A program made the position numbers and the translations under genes. Below, piece by piece: positions 1 to 6,110 of a stretch of DNA of 10,000 nt (positions are counted from its first letter, which is position 1; each line of letters begins with the position of its first letter). The notes beneath the pieces are model-generated. The model saw only the letters and a program-made list of their open reading frames with translations, made no database searches and had not been told where the DNA came from. The stretch spans positions 1 through 10,000 of the forward strand of contig JAIWNQ010000101.1 in the NCBI GenBank assembly GCA_020216745.1. The letters run 5' to 3'. The stretch is from Candidatus Hydrogenedens sp. Lineage in GTDB: Bacteria > Hydrogenedentota > Hydrogenedentia > Hydrogenedentales > Hydrogenedentaceae.

Positions 1-1
1 C

Positions 2-130
2 CATCTTATCCAGTTATATAGTGAGTCCAAACATCCTCTGGAAAAATTTCCTTCCATGGAACACATCTTCGTGAAAAAACCAGAACCCATCCCCTCAGAA
101 CGTTCAATAACACGGAGACTCTCTTCATAA
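2..130 (+). CDS. C-terminal end of an unidentified protein (partial, runs off left edge)
   Basis: A plus-strand frame open from the window edge ends at TAA 128-130 and gives 42 residues. The tail is charged and proline-containing, with a segment reading VKKPEPIPSERSITRRLSS just before the stop. Composition and the sharp drop into very AT-rich DNA right after the stop suggest a real gene end. No family can be named from this fragment. The opposite strand also has an open frame here (about 46 codons, no good start), so the strand assignment is uncertain. If real, the gene converges on menC. Confidence 0.35.
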   Translation, partial: HLIQLYSESKHPLEKFPSMEHIFVKKPEPIPSERSITRRLSS

Positions 131-238
131 TAATATGTAGTTAATTCATTTCAATTATTAGTATCCAGACAATATATTACAAAGTTATTCAAGTATTATT
201 TAAGGGCAAATAGATATTAGGACAAACATTTGTTAATT

Positions 239-1282
239 TTATTTTTTGCATGAGAGGATTGTTTCTAATTGGTGTTGTATTATTGAGAAGGGTTCTTTAA
301 TTTTAGAGGGAGATATTTGAGGAAATGTGAGGGAAAGAGGTGGGGTTATGATGTCATGTTCGAGGTAGGAATAGGTATCCATGCCAACGAATTCTACATG
401 TACTTCGTTTCGGAAGAGTAAATTTAATATTCCTCGTAAGCCGATGCCTGTCTCCCATGCAGATGTAATAACCTTCATTGTAGATTTGTTGTTACATACC
501 TTTTGCCATGTCTCTGTTCCATAAAGTATAGAGGGTTTAATTACAAAGACTATGTTCTCTAAATAATTTTTGCATATACTTTCTAATGCAATGTTCCATG
601 TCTCAAGGAATTCGTCAATCCCTGCTTTGATAGGTGATGTATTAAGGTAGGTTGGTAATTCCTCCAATGTTTTAACTGGATCCTCGATATACAGTATCCT
701 TTTATTTTCAATCTGTGCTGTAAGATCTAAAGTTTGGTGCAGTGTCCATTGTCGGTTTAAGTCTAAAACGATTTGGGCTTCATTCCCGATTATTTTTTGT
801 ATCTGGGTTATTAACTCAACAGCGGTTGTTAAAGGATATTCCCCTATTTTTAGTTTAAAAATAGAATAGCCCTGATTTCTTTTCCGTTCGGCTTCTTCAA
901 GGATTGTAGGAAACTCGCCTGCGAGAAGTGCGTTCATTTTTATAGGTGTGTCAGAGTAGTTATCTACATTGCAATTTAGACAATTAATTGCACTAACAGT
1001 GGCAAATTTTATTTCTGGACATTTATCCAGAAAGGACAAATCAATCTTACCTAAAAAATGTTTATAATTTTTTTCTATCCATTCTATACATCTTTTTATT
1101 TTTTCTTCTGTTGGTGGTAGAAGAGAGATTTCTCCCCATGCTTCGTTAGCTTCTGTATCCTCAAACTTTATGACCAGTCCTTGTTTAGAAGAGAATGGAA
1201 GTCCCCGAATAAAGATCGTCGTTTTTAACGGAATTTCGTAACGATAAAGGGATAATTTTCGAATATAAACAGGTTTTTTCAT
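239..1282 (-). CDS. menC: o-succinylbenzoate synthase (enolase superfamily), menaquinone biosynthesis
   Basis: Cytoplasmic enzyme that dehydrates SHCHC to o-succinylbenzoate in the classical menaquinone pathway. The enolase-superfamily layout is complete: an N-terminal capping domain, then a barrel with the KxK pair in FKLKIG (K143 and K145, counting from the ATG at 1282), metal ligands in VLDLNRQW (D174), YIEDPVK (E200) and GIDEF (D223/E224), and the second catalytic lysine in VIKPS (K249). The later TSAWETGIGLRG stretch also matches the OSBS type. Length 347 residues is normal to slightly long. A GTG four codons upstream (1294) is possible, but the ATG at 1282 overlaps the menA stop as TAATG, pointing to translational coupling, so I prefer it. 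Related muconate-lactonizing or dipeptide-epimerase activities exist in this superfamily, but the menA neighbour makes menC very likely. Confidence 0.88.
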   Translation of the reverse strand: MKKPVYIRKLSLYRYEIPLKTTIFIRGLPFSSKQGLVIKFEDTEANEAWGEISLLPPTEEKIKRCIEWIEKNYKHFLGKIDLSFLDKCPEIKFATVSAINCLNCNVDNYSDTPIKMNALLAGEFPTILEEAERKRNQGYSIFKLKIGEYPLTTAVELITQIQKIIGNEAQIVLDLNRQWTLHQTLDLTAQIENKRILYIEDPVKTLEELPTYLNTSPIKAGIDEFLETWNIALESICKNYLENIVFVIKPSILYGTETWQKVCNNKSTMKVITSAWETGIGLRGILNLLFRNEVHVEFVGMDTYSYLEHDIITPPLSLTFPQISPSKIKEPFSIIQHQLETILSCKK

Positions 1283-2178
1283 TAATAAATCCACAATATA
1301 GAAAAAAGGATGCTGTATAGCAACAGTAATTTCGCTGTATTGGCTAATAGTAAGTTTAACTCACTACCTTTAAGGCGAAACATAGCCCTTATCAAGAATA
1401 AAGAAGGAATTATAAGAACAATTAATAACAGCACATCTTTTTGCCCACCTTTATTGAATGCGAGAATGAGAGGAATAACAACAACACTCATAAGAAGCAT
1501 CGTAATATATTCGATTTGAGCGAACTTTTTGCCGAGTCGAACTGCAAGTGTTCGTTTGCCGACAACAGCATCATTTTCAACATCACGATAATTGTTTACT
1601 GTAAGGATGGCTATTGAGAGACATCCTGCGGAAAATCCTACTAAAAGCCCATGTAATGAGACTTGAAAAGATTGAACATAATAGGTTCCCATCACAGCGA
1701 CAGGACCAAAAAATACAAAGACGAATAAATCTCCCAAACCCAGATAAGCAAGGGGTATTGGTCCTGCGGTATAGGCAAAAGCAAGAATTAATGAAACCGC
1801 CCCAATGGTCAAAATGGGCAAACCACCTCTATAAATTAAATACCCTCCAGGGAGTAAAGATGTAATCACAAGAATAGCCAATGCTAACTGCATTTGCTTT
1901 GGAGTAAGCCAACCAGCACTGGTTGCACGTATTGGACCTACACGGTTTTCACGGTCAGCCCCCTTTACGAAATCGAAATAGTCATTAGCGTAGTTAGATA
2001 ATATTTGAATTAGTACTGCACCTAATAAGGAACATATAGCAGAAATTGCGTGGAAATGTCCATCTCGAACTGCGATAGCGGTTCCCATTATAACGGGGGC
2101 AATACTTGCTCCTAATGTTTTGGGTCTTGCAGTTAAGAATAAAATTTTCAGAATTGATGGTGGTTTTGTTGATGTCAT
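1282..2178 (-). CDS. menA: 1,4-dihydroxy-2-naphthoate polyprenyltransferase (UbiA family)
   Basis: Integral membrane enzyme that attaches a polyprenyl chain to DHNA with loss of CO2, giving demethylmenaquinone. The 298 residues contain many hydrophobic segments and both aspartate-rich motifs of UbiA prenyltransferases: NYANDYFDFVKGAD at residues 62-75, and NYRDVENDAVVGKRT at about 196-210, which bind Mg-diphosphate. The GKRTLAVRLG sequence after the second motif is typical of MenA rather than UbiA or heme O synthase. The start ATG lies 20 bases after the apt stop and has no visible Shine-Dalgarno, so translation may depend on ribosomes arriving from apt. Its stop overlaps the menC start (TAATG). 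Confidence 0.93.
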   Translation of the reverse strand: MTSTKPPSILKILFLTARPKTLGASIAPVIMGTAIAVRDGHFHAISAICSLLGAVLIQILSNYANDYFDFVKGADRENRVGPIRATSAGWLTPKQMQLALAILVITSLLPGGYLIYRGGLPILTIGAVSLILAFAYTAGPIPLAYLGLGDLFVFVFFGPVAVMGTYYVQSFQVSLHGLLVGFSAGCLSIAILTVNNYRDVENDAVVGKRTLAVRLGKKFAQIEYITMLLMSVVVIPLILAFNKGGQKDVLLLIVLIIPSLFLIRAMFRLKGSELNLLLANTAKLLLLYSILFSILWIY

Positions 2179-2198
2179 AATATATAGTGTGTTTTTTA

Positions 2199-2720
2199 TT
2201 AGAGGTCGTCATATTGCACTAATGAAAACACGGGGAGAGGGGTAAGAGCATCTCTGCCTTTAAGAGCTGGGAGTTCGACTACGAAGCCTGCCTCAACTGG
2301 GATTGCATTTAATTGCTCAATCAAGTTTTTTACCGCAGATGCAGTTCCACCTGTGGCGAGTAAATCATCAATAATAACTGTGCGTTGTCCTTCCTTTAAT
2401 GCATCAATATGCATTTCGATTGTATCCCAGCCATATTCTAATGCAAAACTTTCTGATATTTTTTCATACGGAAGTTTTCCTTTTTTCCTTGCCAGAACCA
2501 GAGGTATATTCATTAAATAAGCGATAGCAGAGCCGAAAATGAATCCACGAGACTCAATAGCAACAATAGCTTGAATATTCATGGGTCGATAATGTTGCAC
2601 GAAGCAATCGATAGCATAATGGAATGCCTCAGGATTCAAGAGTAGAGTGGTTATATCCTTGAATTGTATCCCTGGTTTGGGAAAATCAGGCACATTGCGA
2701 ATGATTTTTTTCAGATCCAT
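2199..2720 (-). CDS. apt: adenine phosphoribosyltransferase
   Basis: Purine-salvage enzyme converting adenine and PRPP to AMP plus pyrophosphate in the cytoplasm. The 173-residue protein has the usual length and order: VPDFPKPGIQFKDIT at 10-24, the base-binding VAIESRGFIFG at 53-63, RKKGKLP at 78-84, and the PRPP-binding loop VIIDDLLATGGTA at 115-127. The ATG at 2720 is chosen because AAGGA (2731-2735) lies 10 bases upstream. A TTG three codons earlier (2729) would sit only about one base from that Shine-Dalgarno. The gene lies 35 bases downstream of the sigma-factor gene and just before menA on the same strand, so it is probably the second gene of the operon. Confidence 0.94.
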   Translation of the reverse strand: MDLKKIIRNVPDFPKPGIQFKDITTLLLNPEAFHYAIDCFVQHYRPMNIQAIVAIESRGFIFGSAIAYLMNIPLVLARKKGKLPYEKISESFALEYGWDTIEMHIDALKEGQRTVIIDDLLATGGTASAVKNLIEQLNAIPVEAGFVVELPALKGRDALTPLPVFSLVQYDDL

Positions 2721-2755
2721 ATTTTTCAATTCCTTGGTATCTTGGATGTTAAATA

Positions 2756-3604
2756 TTAGAACAAGTCTTTATTATTGGCAACGTATTTTCTCAGAAATTT
2801 TAAAGCGAGTCGTTCATATAGACGAACTCGTTCTCGGGTGAGATTTAATGCTTTTCCTGTTTCTTCCAGTGTATGAGGTTTTCCATCAACAAGGCCATAA
2901 CGATAGCGCATTACTTCGGCTTCATTTTTTGGCAGTAACGAGATAAGGAATTCCAGATCTTGCTCCTTCTCAATATCTTCAGCAAAACTTTCTACTCGAA
3001 AGGAGGTTTTAATTTTGGCGCTGGCATACGGGTCTTCTCTATCATCGATACTTTGTATGAAATCGAATGACATTACAGTTTCATTAGACTCTTGTAATTG
3101 CTCCGCCTCATCAACCGAGATACCTAATATTTTTGCAATTTCTTCTGGGTATGGATATGCTCCTGTTTTTTTGAAGTAATCCTCTATGATTTTTCGATAT
3201 CTTAATAAGTGTTCGTTTAAGTACGTGGGGACGCGTATGGTTCGGCATTGGTTTGATAGTGCGCGTGTGATTGCTTGTCGAATCCACCATGTTGCATAGG
3301 TAGAAAATTTTGTTCCATGTTTGGGGTCGAAACTTTCGACTGCTTTTACAAGTCCAATATTTCCTTCCTCTATTAAATCTAAAATGGGCACGCCGAAGCG
3401 GGCATACCTTTTTGCAATACTTACAACCAGACGAAGATTGGAAAGAATCAATTTTCGTCTTGCCGAGCCATCCCCTTTATGCATGCGGAATGCTAATTTT
3501 CTTTCTTCCTCCGCACTTAGTAAAGGAATCTTTGAAATCTCGGATATGTAAATATTTAACCCTCTGTCAAATGGTAAATTTTGTGAAATATCCTTATCTT
3601 CCAC
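2756..3604 (-). CDS. RNA polymerase sigma factor, sigma-70 family (group 2-like, no region 1.1)
   Basis: Directs core RNA polymerase to a promoter class. The 282 residues hold region 1.2 (about 15-45), region 2 (47-120, with DLIEEGNIGL at 76-85 and the -10-reading helix TYATWWIRQAITR at 102-114), region 3 (about 125-200) and region 4 (about 215-274, HTH from T245). It lacks region 1.1 and the non-conserved insert, so it looks like an alternative, RpoS/SigB-type group 2 factor rather than the main RpoD. The -10 residues equivalent to E. coli Q437 and T440 are kept (Q110, T113). In region 4.2 the usual RERIRQIE reads RERVRLYE (257-264), losing the glutamine equivalent to E. coli Q589. The start is GTG, supported by GAGGA (3612-3616) seven bases upstream. 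This Shine-Dalgarno lies in a hairpin. First gene of the sigma-apt-menA-menC operon. Confidence 0.9.
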   Translation of the reverse strand: MEDKDISQNLPFDRGLNIYISEISKIPLLSAEEERKLAFRMHKGDGSARRKLILSNLRLVVSIAKRYARFGVPILDLIEEGNIGLVKAVESFDPKHGTKFSTYATWWIRQAITRALSNQCRTIRVPTYLNEHLLRYRKIIEDYFKKTGAYPYPEEIAKILGISVDEAEQLQESNETVMSFDFIQSIDDREDPYASAKIKTSFRVESFAEDIEKEQDLEFLISLLPKNEAEVMRYRYGLVDGKPHTLEETGKALNLTRERVRLYERLALKFLRKYVANNKDLF

Positions 3605-3605
3605 T

Positions 3606-3630
3606 CTTAAATCCTCATAAGGATTTTAAG
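3606..3630 (-). promoter_or_regulatory. hairpin over the ribosome binding site of the sigma gene
   Basis: The arms AAATCCT (3609-3615) and AGGATTT (3620-3626) form a perfect 7-bp stem around a CATA loop. CTT (3606-3608) and AAG (3628-3630) extend it past one bulged T. The only Shine-Dalgarno of the sigma gene (GAGGA on the minus strand, 3612-3616) lies in one arm and the loop, so the fold would hide it. This could be translational control, or a protein-binding palindrome; the repeat is seen, the role is inferred. Confidence 0.45.
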
Positions 3631-3651
3631 TTTAACGATTTTTCAAAGTAT

Positions 3652-3680
3652 ATAGTATACAATTTTTTAGGTATTAACAA
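3652..3680 (-). promoter_or_regulatory. possible promoter for the sigma-apt-menA-menC operon
   Basis: On the minus strand TTGTTA (3675-3680) stands 17 bp before TACTAT (3652-3657), a fair -35/-10 pair about 50 bp ahead of the GTG start. Overlapping TATACT hexamers occur at 3654-3659 and 3647-3652 but with worse spacing. A second candidate -10, TATAAT, lies further upstream at 3712-3717. Confidence 0.3.
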
Positions 3681-3688
3681 AAAATGAT

Positions 3689-3712
3689 TTTAACCTGATT
3701 TAGCAGGTGAAA
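3689..3712. repeat. imperfect inverted repeat in the divergent control region
   Basis: The half-sites TTTaACCTG and CAGGTgAAA flank six bases. The ACCTG (3693-3697) and CAGGT (3704-3708) cores are perfect, and the outer TTT/AAA also pair after one mismatch. It sits directly beside the next inverted repeat. A dimeric repressor or activator site is plausible; it matches no regulator box I recognise. Confidence 0.4.
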
Positions 3713-3738
3713 TTATAACTTTAAAATCCGTTATAATT
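3711..3738. repeat. perfect 9-bp inverted repeat carrying TATAAT on both strands
   Basis: AATTATAAC (3711-3719) and GTTATAATT (3730-3738) are exact reverse complements separated by 10 bp. Each arm contains a consensus -10 hexamer reading outward: TATAAT at 3732-3737 on plus and at 3712-3717 on minus. It lies between two divergent genes, so it may be a back-to-back promoter pair or an operator. Confidence 0.5.
3732..3737 (+). promoter_or_regulatory. -10 element of a likely promoter for the secreted two-module protein
   Basis: A perfect TATAAT lies 42 bp before the ATG at 3780, which would give a leader of about 35 nt. The region 17 bp upstream (around 3709-3714) shows no good -35 hexamer, and there is no TGn extension, so the promoter may need an activator, perhaps acting through the neighbouring inverted repeats. 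Confidence 0.4.
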
Positions 3739-3779
3739 GAAATGCACATAAAGAGCAAAGTTACTATAAGGATTTGATT

Positions 3780-4889
3780 ATGGGAAAGAAATTATTACTT
3801 TTACTCATTAGCATGTTTGCTATAGTTTTTGTTTCGATTGCACAAGTTGTATCAACACCTATTCCAAGATTTTCAAAAAGTGCTAAATTATTATTCCCAA
3901 ATAGTAATTTTGAGCAAGGCAATTTAGAAAATTGGCGAGCTTTTGGTAAAGCATTTATAAATCAGCCGACGTATGGTGATAACGTCCTTGTTAGAGAAGC
4001 ACCAAAATCGGCACTTCCAGAGGGGAATTGGTGGATAGGTACATTTGAAAATTATCAGGCTCTGCCACATCAGAAAGCGGGGGAGACCCAAAAGAACGAA
4101 GCGGTTGGGGAATTAATTTCACAGCCTTTTACAATTGATACTCCGTACATTGGCTTCTTAATTGGGGGTGGTATGAAAAAAACAACTGCGGTGAGGTTGA
4201 TTGTCAATGGAGAAGTTGTTCGTGAATCGTACGGATTAAATCATCCGATGATGCGAAGAGAATTTTGGGATGTTAAAGAATTTATGTCTATGTCATCGGT
4301 TATATCTATTATTGACAAGGAAAAAGGTGTATGGGGCTGTATTAATGCGGATGACTTTCGTGGGTATCGGGTACCTGATAATATGCTTTTGTTTCCGAAT
4401 AGCGATTTTGAATCAGGTAATTTAGACCATTGGAAAGGTGAAGGTTCCGCTTTTGAGAATCAACCGACATTGGGAGACAATCCTGCGGCACGAGAATACG
4501 GTAAACATTCTAATCATCAGGGCAAATATTGGATAGGTACTTATGAACGTTACCAAGGGAAACCGGGAGAGGAACCGGGGAGCGTTCGTAAGGATATGGC
4601 TTTTGGGACTTTACGTTCGGAACCTTTTATTATCCGTGGGCCTGCTATTTGGTTTCTATTAGGTGGTGGTAAAGGCTCGGGATTGGAAGTTCGACTTTAT
4701 GTTGATGGTAAAGTTGTAAGGACATCAAAAAACAAAGAGAATCGGGAGGATATGCAGGCTGAAATTTGGATGGTGTCTGAATATAAAGGGAAGAAAGCTG
4801 AGGTTGAGATTATTGACGACAGTATGGACGCATGGGGGCATATCAATGTAGACAATTTCAGGTATATGCGGTTATTTGAAGATTTATAA
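3780..4889 (+). CDS. secreted protein with two tandem copies of a beta-sandwich-like module, no catalytic domain
   Basis: 369 residues from ATG 3780, chosen because AAGGA (3768-3772) lies seven bases upstream; an in-frame TTG at 3774 has no such spacing. It begins with a Sec signal peptide: MGKK, a hydrophobic core, then a likely cleavage near SIA-QVV (about residue 21). Residues 37-193 and 203-360 are two copies of one module, about 40% identical by eye. Shared landmarks are LLFPNSxFExGNL, NQPTxGDN, WIGTxExYQ, PFxI, FLxGGG, VRLxVxGxVVR and WGxINxDxFR. From memory these resemble accessory modules of GH32 levanase-type proteins, which suggests sugar or polysaccharide binding. That link is recall, not a search. 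There is no hydrolase domain, transmembrane anchor or lipobox. In copy 1 the usual WGHIN reads WGCIN. Its stop is one base from that of convergent purH. Confidence 0.8.
   Translation: MGKKLLLLLISMFAIVFVSIAQVVSTPIPRFSKSAKLLFPNSNFEQGNLENWRAFGKAFINQPTYGDNVLVREAPKSALPEGNWWIGTFENYQALPHQKAGETQKNEAVGELISQPFTIDTPYIGFLIGGGMKKTTAVRLIVNGEVVRESYGLNHPMMRREFWDVKEFMSMSSVISIIDKEKGVWGCINADDFRGYRVPDNMLLFPNSDFESGNLDHWKGEGSAFENQPTLGDNPAAREYGKHSNHQGKYWIGTYERYQGKPGEEPGSVRKDMAFGTLRSEPFIIRGPAIWFLLGGGKGSGLEVRLYVDGKVVRTSKNKENREDMQAEIWMVSEYKGKKAEVEIIDDSMDAWGHINVDNFRYMRLFEDL
3888..4358 (+). repeat. module copy 1 of the secreted protein
   Basis: Codes for the first of two related modules, from LLFPNSNFEQGNL to INADDF. 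It aligns over its full length with the second copy. Divergence at DNA level shows the duplication is old. The histidine of copy 2 (WGHIN) is a cysteine here (WGCIN). Confidence 0.75.
4386..4859 (+). repeat. module copy 2 of the secreted protein
   Basis: Codes for the second module, from LLFPNSDFESGNL to INVDNF. It is closer to the pattern I remember for this module type, keeping WGHINVD and SEYKGKKAEVEIID. It is separated from copy 1 by about nine residues, so there is almost no linker. Confidence 0.75.
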
Positions 4890-4890
4890 A

Positions 4891-6021
4891 TTAGTGATGA
4901 GAGAAGCAACGCTCACCCGTAAATAACATAGCCACACCTACGCGGTTGGCAAATTCAATAACATCATAATCGTTAACACTTCCACCGGGTTGAACAATGG
5001 CATGTATTCCTTCACGCACAGCAGTTTCTACTGCATCAGGAAATGGGAAGAAGCCATCCGAGGCAAGAACTGCACCGTCGAGAGTTTCACTACCTTTATA
5101 CTTTTTCTTTGCTTTTTCTATAGCTTGTTCGACAGCACCGACGCGGTCTTGTTGTCCTGTCCCAACTGCTAATGTCTGTCCATTTTTTACAATTACGACG
5201 CCATTCGAACGAACATGGATGTTTATATACCAGGCAAAAAGAAGGTCTTCCAATTCTTGCTGAGAGGGGATAACTTCACTTTCAATCTTTCCTTTTTTCG
5301 GATGTTCTACAGAAGCCTTTATGAAATCATTGGCACTTCTTATTTTTGTAAGATATGGCTGAGCCAACACAATGCTACCGTCATCAAAAACTTTCATTTC
5401 CCATGTCGTGATACTATCTCCAATATATTTGGGTAAAAGGTCTAATGGAGGTACCTTAATAATACGTATTTCTTTATTCTTTTTATATTTTTCAAAATCG
5501 TTAAAAACGGACAATGCTTCTGGTGTAAAAGATGGAGCGGAGACTCCTTCAATTACGGTTTGCATAATTTCAATTGCAGTTGCTTCATCGACTTCAACAT
5601 TAAAAGCGACAACGCCACCGAAGGCTGCTTGCGAGTCGGCATCACGTGCACGGCGGTAAACATCTGCTAACGTTTGGCCTTCCTGTTGGATTGCGACACC
5701 TGACGGATTGCAATGTTTCATAACTGCACAAGCAGGTTTTTGCAAATATTTTAGTATTCCAAAGGCATGGTGTAAATCTTCAAGATTTGTTTGAGACAAC
5801 CCACTTTTGCCTGTTTTCAAAATTTGATATGCCCCCAAAAAGATATTAGTTCCATCCGCAGGTCTATAAAATGCAGCTGGCTGATGTGGATTGGTTCCGT
5901 ATCGAAGGTCTTCAACCTTAATCCATTGTTTTCCCAATACGTTGATAGATTCTGGGAAAGAGCCTTCTGTTTTAGTGCGATACATCGCTTTTAAGTCGAT
6001 TTTGTTTTTGTTATCATTCAT
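4891..6021 (-). CDS. purH: AICAR formyltransferase, stand-alone (PurH C-terminal half only)
   Basis: Transfers a formyl group from 10-formyl-THF to AICAR, the penultimate step of de novo IMP synthesis. The 376 residues cover only the transformylase half of PurH: LRYGTNPHQ (39-47), the catalytic KHCNPSG (102-108, K102/H103), AFGGVVAFN (133-141), VRSNGVVIVKNGQTL (270-284), SDGFFPFPDA (321-330) and VQPGGSVNDYDVI (343-355), ending FTGERCFSHH. Bifunctional PurH is over 500 residues and begins with an IMP cyclohydrolase domain, which is absent here; only about 35 residues precede LRYG. The ATG at 6021 is preceded at eight bases by GGGGAG (6030-6035), so this is a true start, not a broken gene. A GTG at 6066 lacks such a site. 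IMP cyclohydrolase must be encoded elsewhere. Confidence 0.9.
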   Translation of the reverse strand: MNDNKNKIDLKAMYRTKTEGSFPESINVLGKQWIKVEDLRYGTNPHQPAAFYRPADGTNIFLGAYQILKTGKSGLSQTNLEDLHHAFGILKYLQKPACAVMKHCNPSGVAIQQEGQTLADVYRRARDADSQAAFGGVVAFNVEVDEATAIEIMQTVIEGVSAPSFTPEALSVFNDFEKYKKNKEIRIIKVPPLDLLPKYIGDSITTWEMKVFDDGSIVLAQPYLTKIRSANDFIKASVEHPKKGKIESEVIPSQQELEDLLFAWYINIHVRSNGVVIVKNGQTLAVGTGQQDRVGAVEQAIEKAKKKYKGSETLDGAVLASDGFFPFPDAVETAVREGIHAIVQPGGSVNDYDVIEFANRVGVAMLFTGERCFSHH

Positions 6022-6029
6022 TTTTATGA

Positions 6030-6035
6030 CTCCCC
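6030..6035 (-). promoter_or_regulatory. strong ribosome binding site fixing the purH start
   Basis: GGGGAG on the minus strand lies eight bases before ATG 6021. It excludes the longer GTG-initiated reading (6066) and shows that the missing cyclohydrolase domain is not due to a mis-chosen start. Confidence 0.7.
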
Positions 6036-6110
6036 AAGTTGAAAATTGATTTATTTTAACATACACTCATAAAGTATAGAAAATCGACGGTTATTTAAAG
6101 GATGTTTGAT

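Noticed and set aside
203..238. Small ACAAA/TTTGT dyad followed by T-rich DNA, as a terminator for the left-edge gene or menC
   Set aside because: The stem is only 4-5 bp with almost no loop and no G or C core, and lies about 80 bases after the left-edge stop; too weak to call.
1310..1865. Open frames on the plus strand opposite menA
   Set aside because: They lie wholly inside the clear menA frame, have biased composition, no ribosome sites and no domain-like features; they are reverse-strand shadows.
3310..3687. A 125-codon plus-strand frame opposite the N-terminal part of the sigma gene, running into the control region
   Set aside because: The sigma gene on the other strand has all conserved regions there. 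The antisense frame has no Shine-Dalgarno or recognisable domain, and its end runs through the inverted repeats.
4990..5659. Several plus-strand frames opposite purH
   Set aside because: All sit inside the well-conserved transformylase frame and carry no domain-like sequence of their own.
6022..6066. Longer purH start at GTG 6066
   Set aside because: It has no ribosome site, while ATG 6021 has GGGGAG at eight bases; the extra 15 residues match nothing in the family.
6067..6101. TATACT on the minus strand (6073-6078) as a purH promoter
   Set aside because: The sequence 15-18 bp upstream has no -35-like hexamer, so the match is probably chance in AT-rich DNA.
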